Source: a bacterium
GTDB taxonomy: Bacteria > Bacillota_A > Clostridia > Lachnospirales > Lachnospiraceae
Length of the DNA stretch: 10,334 bases
Reading direction: 5' to 3'
NCBI GenBank assembly: GCA_004562915.1
Contig: SFQZ01000086.1
Location: 1 to 10,334 of the forward strand
The notes beneath the pieces were generated by a model that had not been told where the DNA came from, ran no database searches, and saw only the letters and a program-made list of their open reading frames with translations. Of this stretch, positions 6,041-10,334 are shown piece by piece. The stretch's first letter is position 1; the number at the start of each line of letters is the position of its first letter. The position numbers and the translations under genes are program-made.

Positions 6041-6274
6041 ATGGAAGAAAAATTACCTGGAAAACTGATTATAAATATTGATGTGATGCTCGCAAAAAGG
6101 AAAATGAGTGTTACTCAGCTTGCTGACAAAGTGGGAATTACGCTTGCTAATATGTCCATATTAAAGAATGGGAAAGCAAAGGCAATCAAGGTATCAACAC
6201 TTATTAAAATATGTGATGCTTTGGATTGCCAACCGGGTGATATATTAGAGTACCGATCAGAGGAGAGAACATGA
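6041..6274 (+). CDS. YozG-like Cro/CI-family HTH regulator
   Basis: This is a 77-residue DNA-binding protein, essentially one HTH_26/XRE domain: helices around VTQLADKVG (24-32) and the recognition region ITLANMSILKNGKAKAIK (33-50), then STLIKICDALDCQPGDIL, which is diagnostic for this group. The start at 6041 is preferred to the in-frame ATG at 6029 because GGAGG (6031-6035) precedes it by 5 nt, while 6029 has no ribosome site and overlaps the preceding stop. It very likely represses its own operon through the paired TTATCG-N5-CGATAA sites at 5453-5533; that target is inferred from context. Its stop overlaps the next start by ATGA. Confidence 0.87.
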   Translation: MEEKLPGKLIINIDVMLAKRKMSVTQLADKVGITLANMSILKNGKAKAIKVSTLIKICDALDCQPGDILEYRSEERT

Positions 6275-6741
6275 GTTTTCATATTTGTATAGTGCTTTTA
6301 GTAATTGTATTAATTGTTAGTCGTATACTGATAAAAAACAAAATTATAAAAGTACTTCTTGGTATTGTTGCCAGTCTTTTGGCGATATTTGTATTGTTAA
6401 GTTTTTTGTTTTATTACTCTTTGAATTATGCTGTTTCAGATGTGGATAGTAAGGTTTCTGATGATGGTAAATATACAGTTGTCTTAAAATCGGTTGGAAG
6501 CCCTATTTTTTTCAGCAGTGCCGACGGACGTTTGGTTTTGAAAGAGGGGAATCATGCTATTGTAAAATATGATTTTGAGTTATTTGATGATGGTGGGTGT
6601 ATCCGTCCTTCCATATGGAGTGTTGAATGGTGTGATGATCATGTTAAAATTATTATCAGTGGAGAAGAGCAGTGTGATAAAGAATATGACCTTTTCTATG
6701 ACGGCACAAGAGATACAAAACAACTTGAATCTAAAAAATAA
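6271..6741 (+). CDS. Small membrane-anchored protein of unknown function
   Basis: The product is 156 residues with two N-terminal membrane helices (about 2-20 and 25-50) followed by a roughly 100-residue soluble domain. The domain has a DDGKYTVVLKSVGSP opening and later IWSVEWCDDHVKIIISGEEQ, a pattern seen in small extracytoplasmic beta-sandwich proteins such as those annotated DUF5412. I cannot assign it with certainty. It overlaps the HTH stop (ATGA) and so is translationally coupled, with AGGAG just upstream. It appears to be regulated cargo of the DUF2975/HTH operon. Confidence 0.75.
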   Translation: MSFHICIVLLVIVLIVSRILIKNKIIKVLLGIVASLLAIFVLLSFLFYYSLNYAVSDVDSKVSDDGKYTVVLKSVGSPIFFSSADGRLVLKEGNHAIVKYDFELFDDGGCIRPSIWSVEWCDDHVKIIISGEEQCDKEYDLFYDGTRDTKQLESKK

Positions 6742-6756
6742 AGGACAGGCAAAATT

Positions 6757-7080
6757 ATGGAGAACATCATCTGGTTTGTTATTATGATTCCGTGCAGCGC
6801 AATTTTCACCGGTATTGGAATCTATGCGTGGAAAAGAAAAAAACCTATGTGGTTCTGGTCCGGTTCTTCCGTGAAAGAATCTGAGATCAGAGATATTAAG
6901 GCTTACAACAGAGCAAATGGTATCATGTGGATGATATATTCCATATCTCTGTGGATCAGTACCTTTGCTATGTGCTGGAGTGCGTTGATTGCCGGAGCTT
7001 TGATTGTTGTTGATTGTACTGTAGGTATCGGGTTACTTGTGGTTGTATACAACAAGATATATGCAAAGTATAAAGTATGA
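6757..7080 (+). CDS. Small three-helix membrane protein of unknown function
   Basis: A 107-residue protein with helices at about residues 3-24, 53-73 and 75-98. The loop between the first two reads KKPMWFWSGSSVKESEI and then DIKAYNRANGIMW, a motif that recurs in uncharacterised small clostridial membrane proteins. It starts 15 bp after the previous stop, with AAGGA (6741-6745) as a rather distant ribosome site, and is probably the last gene of the operon that begins at 5550. No clear terminator follows. The function is unknown. Confidence 0.72.
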   Translation: MENIIWFVIMIPCSAIFTGIGIYAWKRKKPMWFWSGSSVKESEIRDIKAYNRANGIMWMIYSISLWISTFAMCWSALIAGALIVVDCTVGIGLLVVVYNKIYAKYKV

Positions 7081-7229
7081 ATGCATAAGCAGCCAATTGA
7101 TACATATACTTACCCGGACATACCATGTCTATCCCATGTTTACTCAGAAAATATTGACATTTCTTGCTTTGTGTCGTGTTTTTTTGAATCGGAAGTCTGT
7201 AACATGTGATGTGAAAGGAGGAACCCATC
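7081..7229 (+). promoter_or_regulatory. Intergenic region with ribosome site and possible weak promoter
   Basis: TTGACA at 7154-7159 is a perfect -35, but the -10 position 17 bp on holds only TGTTTT. The region may therefore need an activator or depend on read-through from the upstream operon. AAAGGAGG (7215-7222) is a strong ribosome site for the next gene. No terminator-like hairpin for the upstream operon is seen. Confidence 0.3.
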
Positions 7230-7907
7230 ATGGATTTGAAAAAAATCGGACTCTTTCTGAAAGAACTTCGGAGAGAAAAGGGTATTACACAGGAACAGGT
7301 TGCAGAGGTTTTTGGAGTATCAGGTCGGACGGTTTCCCGATGGGAGACAGGAACGAATATGCCGGATCTGAGTATTCTGATTCAGATTGCTGACTATTAT
7401 GATGTGGATCTGAAAGAAATATTAAATGGAGAAAGGAAAAGCAAGGACATGGACAAAGAGGAAAAAGAAACATTATTAAAAGTTGCGGATTACAGTGAGA
7501 TGGAAAAAGAAAAAGCGGCAAAAGCCGGAAACACAGCATTTGTACTGATGTTTGCGATTTGTACAATAGCCATCGTGATACAGATGATGTTGACGGTTAA
7601 CTTTTATCTTGTAATAGGGGAAACAGCTGCTGTGGTGATTGGTGGAATCACATATATTGCTGTCATGGTGCATCATGGAGTATGGGAAACCGGTTCAAAA
7701 GTAAAGAGTACACCCATACGGGACGCAATCATCAGTGTAGTATGTGCAGGAATATTTTCTGTTGTTTATGCGTTATGTACATGGAAAATGGGGGCTGATC
7801 AGTCACAGGCTGTAAAAATGGCGTTGTTGTTTTTTATAGGAATTACAATTCTTGGTTATGGGGTACTCAGAATCCTGGCTCATCTGAGCAGAAAAAATAT
7901 GCGATGA
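7230..7907 (+). CDS. XRE-family regulator fused to four membrane helices
   Basis: A 225-residue protein. Residues 5-62 are a classical XRE HTH (KGITQEQVAEVFGVSGRTVSRWETG at 18-42, with the usual MPDLSILIQIADYYDVDLKEIL end). A charged linker (about 67-98) leads to four predicted membrane helices at about 102-123, 126-147, 163-184 and 195-217. Such membrane-tethered regulators are common in Lachnospiraceae. They bind DNA from the membrane and often control neighbouring transporter or stress genes, though the signal is unknown here. The AAAGGAGG ribosome site supports the start. It is followed by a strong terminator and so is probably transcribed alone or with the upstream operon. Confidence 0.88.
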   Translation: MDLKKIGLFLKELRREKGITQEQVAEVFGVSGRTVSRWETGTNMPDLSILIQIADYYDVDLKEILNGERKSKDMDKEEKETLLKVADYSEMEKEKAAKAGNTAFVLMFAICTIAIVIQMMLTVNFYLVIGETAAVVIGGITYIAVMVHHGVWETGSKVKSTPIRDAIISVVCAGIFSVVYALCTWKMGADQSQAVKMALLFFIGITILGYGVLRILAHLSRKNMR

Positions 7908-7920
7908 AAAGGGAATGATA

Positions 7921-7952
7921 AAAAGGCACGCAAAATTATTGCGTGCCTTTTT
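7921..7952 (+). terminator. Rho-independent terminator
   Basis: AAAAGGCACGCAA (7921-7933) pairs perfectly with TTGCGTGCCTTTT (7939-7951) around the 5-nt loop AATTA, and the T-run continues to 7955. It lies 14 bp after the stop of the XRE/membrane regulator. The A-tract on the left arm could let it work on both strands. Confidence 0.93.
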
Positions 7953-7958
7953 TTTACA

Positions 7959-7967
7959 TGATATGAT
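7959..7967 (+). promoter_or_regulatory. Extended -10 promoter for the LacI-family gene
   Basis: TGATATGAT contains the extended -10 TGn and TATGAT (7962-7967, one mismatch to consensus). The -35 region 17 bp upstream (TTGCGT, 7939-7944) matches TTG only and falls inside the right arm of the terminator. Transcription would start about 30 nt before the start codon. Confidence 0.45.
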
Positions 7968-8003
7968 GAAAGAAAATATCCGTGAAAGAACAGGAGAAGG
8001 AAA

Positions 8004-9029
8004 ATGGCAGTAACAATACAGCAGATCGCAGAAAAAGCAAATGTATCCAGAGGAACGGTAGACAGAGCACTGAATAATCGTGGTCGTATTAACCCGGAGG
8101 TTGCGGAGAGAATTCTGCGGATTGCCGAAGAGATGGGATACGTGCCCAGAGGAAAGAAGAAAACTCTAGATAAAAAAGCAAATATAAAGATCGGAGTGGT
8201 CACACAGCTGGCAAAAGCATCCTTTATGCTGGAGATTAACCGGGGAATCCGGCAGGCTGGTGAGGAATTAAAAAACTGGGGTGTTGAGATTGTGCTGAGA
8301 GAAGTGTTTTCTGTGGATGAAAACGAACAGGTGCGTGCGATCGAAGAACTGGCGGCAGAAGGAATCCAGGGACTCGCACTGATGCCTGTGGACTGTGACA
8401 GAATCCGGGAAAAGATTAACTGGCTGACAGAAGAGAAGAAAATTCCCGTAGTGACATTTAACTCAGATATTGTAGGAACCAGGCGCTCCTGCTTTGTGGG
8501 CATGGATAACCGAAGAAGTGGTCAGACAGCAGCAGGTCTGATGGGGCTTATGACAAGAGGAAGCGGAAAAGTATTGATCATCACGGGATATTTCAGTAAC
8601 GTGGTAAATAATGCCCGTGTAGATGGATTTGTGGAAGAAATCAAAAAATCTTATCCAAAGCTTGAGATTGCAGGAGTTCAGGGAAGTTTTGATGAGACGG
8701 CCGAGGTGGAGCGGATCATTGAAAATTCTATGATGAATATTCCGGGCATTAACGGCATTTTTGTAGTGTCCGGGGGACAGGCTGGCGTTAAGACTGCATT
8801 TGATAAGTTAGGGCTGACCAGGCGGCCTTATGTGGTGATTTATGATCAGACACCAAAAAACGAGAAAGCAATCAAAGAAGGAACTGTAGATTTTCTCGTG
8901 GACCAGAACGGATTTTTCCAGGGGTATCGTCCTTTGTACATTCTTGCCAATATGCTGACAAAAAACATTATGCCGGAAGAGGAATATCTGTTTACAGAGA
9001 TTAAAATCAAAACAAAATATAATCTGTAG
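8004..9029 (+). CDS. LacI-family transcriptional regulator with sugar-binding domain
   Basis: A 341-residue regulator of normal family length. The N-terminal HTH VTIQQIAEKANVSRGTVDRAL (3-23) and hinge (to about residue 55) are followed by a periplasmic-binding-protein-like effector domain (about 60-335, Peripla_BP_4 type: IKIGVVTQLAKASFMLEI, VVTFNSDI, GIFVVSGGQAG, VVIYDQTP). The TVDRALNNRGRI recognition helix, with Asp in place of the usual Ser, marks a distinct clade common in Lachnospiraceae. AGGAG/AAGGA (7992-8001) gives the start. It probably binds a carbohydrate and represses sugar-use genes. No transporter or catabolic gene follows within the window, so the target may be distant or lost. 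A hairpin (CTGTAGG/CCTGCAG, with one G-U pair) covers the stop codon, without a T-run. Confidence 0.9.
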   Translation: MAVTIQQIAEKANVSRGTVDRALNNRGRINPEVAERILRIAEEMGYVPRGKKKTLDKKANIKIGVVTQLAKASFMLEINRGIRQAGEELKNWGVEIVLREVFSVDENEQVRAIEELAAEGIQGLALMPVDCDRIREKINWLTEEKKIPVVTFNSDIVGTRRSCFVGMDNRRSGQTAAGLMGLMTRGSGKVLIITGYFSNVVNNARVDGFVEEIKKSYPKLEIAGVQGSFDETAEVERIIENSMMNIPGINGIFVVSGGQAGVKTAFDKLGLTRRPYVVIYDQTPKNEKAIKEGTVDFLVDQNGFFQGYRPLYILANMLTKNIMPEEEYLFTEIKIKTKYNL

Positions 9030-9107
9030 GAAAACCTGCAGAAAAAGAGGAAAATATGAAAAAAGGTAAGGCATGTATTTTTTTGTATTTTGGAAAGGAT
9101 ATTTGTT

Positions 9108-10274
9108 ATGTATTGTCATAATTGTGGAAGTGAACTTGAAGAGGGAGCACTATTTTGTGCTTATTGCGGAGCTGAACAGGATATTTCGGAAAGCATACAA
9201 GAGAATGAGCAGTCAGATAAAGTGACAGAAATTGTGCCGGATTCTCATACAGCGGCCAGAGCAAGAAACCGTATGTCTGCAGGAATCAAAGCTGTCATAG
9301 GAGGTCTTGTGGTTATTGTATGTGTCATTGGTGTGGGTATTTGGGGATTGAAAGAAATGACGCAAACGGTATCAAATGATACCTCGAAACAGGAGGCAGG
9401 AACAGTAGAAGCTGTGGAAGAAGAGAATCGAGAAATAAAGATGAATTCTGAAACTGCTGCAGCAGATGAAAACAATGCATCTATGGAACTTTCCGAAAAC
9501 TATGAAGATCTTTTGGACATATCTGTAGAGGAACTGGAAGAAATCATGGGAGAACCTGTGGAATTCTGGGAAGGACTTAATGTGTATGTGTATGAGAACC
9601 CGGATATCAAAGTTCAGTCATGGGGAAATGAAAAAGAAGATTCCGATAAGCCAGGTACTTCCGCTGTTTATTTCATGGAAGAAGGTGCCAGAACAGCATT
9701 TGGCGTTGAAAAATCGATAAGTACGGATTCTTTGATTGCATGGTTAGGAGGGGAGATTGTTTATACTCACGTATGGACAGAGGAAGAATCTGAATATAGG
9801 GGAGACTGTATCATAATAGGAAATCCAGGGCAAACAGAAGTGGGGATTAAAGTTCCTTCCGATATCACTTATTATTTGTATTTGGATGATCCGAATATGG
9901 TACAACCGGACACTATGGTAGAAGCAGCTATTAATGCAGAAAATGGTGAACTGGTCAAGGATATTTTAATGTTCGTGTCGCAGGAGGCGACAGAGACACC
10001 TTTTTATGGGGTATGGTGTGCTGCAACAAAAGATTTCCAGGGAGCTGAAAGTATTGCAAAGGAGCTTATCGAAAATGGATTTGCTGCGGAAGTGATTAAT
10101 ACTTCGGAATGGGACGGACTCAATCCGGGGTGGTTTGCCATTACAGCAGGAAGATATGAATCCGAAGAGGAAGCTAAAACAGTTCGTAATCTGGTGATAC
10201 CGTTTTATTCAGATGCATATGTAAAATATTCAGGAAAAAAGGGGCTGTCGGGAAATAGCAGTTTTGGCCCCTGA
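9108..10274 (+). CDS. Zinc-ribbon, single-TM, SPOR-domain envelope protein
   Basis: The product is 388 residues. A zinc ribbon opens the protein, with CxxC-x10-CxxC at Cys3, 6, 17 and 20. A linker, one membrane helix (about 60-81) and an acidic linker (about 88-130) follow. Then comes a middle domain (about 135-275, DUF4309-like: LDISVEELEEIMGEPVEFW, also AVYFMEEGARTAFGVEK), and a C-terminal SPOR-like domain (about 297-376: TPFYGVWCAATKDFQGAE, GWFAITAGRYESEEEA). SPOR domains bind peptidoglycan stripped of stem peptides, so the protein probably links a cytoplasmic zinc finger to the wall. The ATG at 9108 with AAAGGA (9094-9099) is preferred to a TTG 18 nt upstream. The last 12 residues (KKGLSGNSSFGP) look foreign to the domain and may come from an inserted repeat. 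Confidence 0.85.
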   Translation: MYCHNCGSELEEGALFCAYCGAEQDISESIQENEQSDKVTEIVPDSHTAARARNRMSAGIKAVIGGLVVIVCVIGVGIWGLKEMTQTVSNDTSKQEAGTVEAVEEENREIKMNSETAAADENNASMELSENYEDLLDISVEELEEIMGEPVEFWEGLNVYVYENPDIKVQSWGNEKEDSDKPGTSAVYFMEEGARTAFGVEKSISTDSLIAWLGGEIVYTHVWTEEESEYRGDCIIIGNPGQTEVGIKVPSDITYYLYLDDPNMVQPDTMVEAAINAENGELVKDILMFVSQEATETPFYGVWCAATKDFQGAESIAKELIENGFAAEVINTSEWDGLNPGWFAITAGRYESEEEAKTVRNLVIPFYSDAYVKYSGKKGLSGNSSFGP

Positions 10275-10334
10275 TGTGTAAGAAGGAGACAGTCCGGCAG
10301 AAATTCAGACTTTTTCAAGGCACTGATTTTCTAC
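10236..10334. mobile_element. Possible terminus of an insertion element or repeat (runs off window)
   Basis: GGGGCTGTCGGGAAATAGCA (10241-10260) resembles the outer end of several Bacillota insertion sequences and MITE-like repeats. GGGCTGTC (10242-10249) has a near-complement GACAGTCC (10288-10295, 7 of 8). AGGGGC (10240-10245) pairs with GCCCCT (10267-10272). The SPOR domain of the upstream protein ends just before this block and the stop codon lies within it. The rest of the element would be beyond the window, so this is only a suggestion. Confidence 0.3.

Noticed and set aside
7037..7393. 118-residue + strand frame across an intergenic region
   Set aside because: It overlaps the ends of two better-supported genes in another frame and lacks a ribosome site.
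7880..8503. 207-residue - strand frame opposite the LacI gene
   Set aside because: It is a Ser/Phe-rich antisense shadow of a clear LacI-family gene.
9090..9107. TTG start for the zinc-ribbon protein
   Set aside because: It would place the ribosome site inside the coding region; ATG at 9108 puts the zinc ribbon at the N-terminus as in its relatives.

Overview
The window reads as chromosomal DNA of a low-to-mid GC gut Bacillota, most likely a member of the Lachnospiraceae. The reasons are strong AGGAGG-type ribosome sites before almost every gene, an ECF sigma factor paired with a DUF4179-type anti-sigma, a DUF2975/YozG-like HTH pair, a zinc-ribbon/SPOR protein, and a LacI regulator with a 'TVDRAL' recognition helix. 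All intact genes lie on the + strand. No rRNA, tRNA or CRISPR array is visible.

Left part (1-895). An AT-rich small unknown gene (122-430) is followed by an orphan 3' end of tuf (EF-Tu): 17 codons reading REGGRTVGSGRVASVIE and a stop, with nothing of EF-Tu upstream. Directly after it lies an almost spacer-free perfect inverted repeat with 42-bp arms. This looks like an attachment-site or recombination scar. The DNA to the left may belong to an integrated element, and the DNA to the right may be the original downstream flank of tuf.

Middle part (896-5416). An ECF sigma factor and its membrane anti-sigma overlap by ATGA. Immediately downstream is a decayed NADAR-family gene of the DarT1-associated antitoxin type, frameshifted and cut short, followed by a cluster of palindromes. 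Next comes a full-length, signal-less glycoside hydrolase resembling GH129 alpha-N-acetylgalactosaminidases, the enzymes that take GalNAc off mucin-type glycopeptides. It is followed 27 bp later by the dead start of a C69-family dipeptidase gene.

Right-middle part (5453-7952). A well-formed promoter flanked by two copies of TTATCG-N5-CGATAA drives a compact operon: a DUF2975 membrane protein, a YozG-like HTH repressor and two small membrane proteins of unknown function. A separate XRE-type regulator fused to four membrane helices follows and ends in a strong terminator.

Right end (7959-10334). A LacI-family regulator is followed by a zinc-ribbon/TM/SPOR protein. The last 12 codons of that gene, and the DNA to the window edge, look like the terminus of an insertion element or a repeat. 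The general pattern is a region that has repeatedly gained and lost cargo, with three recognisable gene relics (tuf, NADAR, C69 dipeptidase) in about 5 kb.
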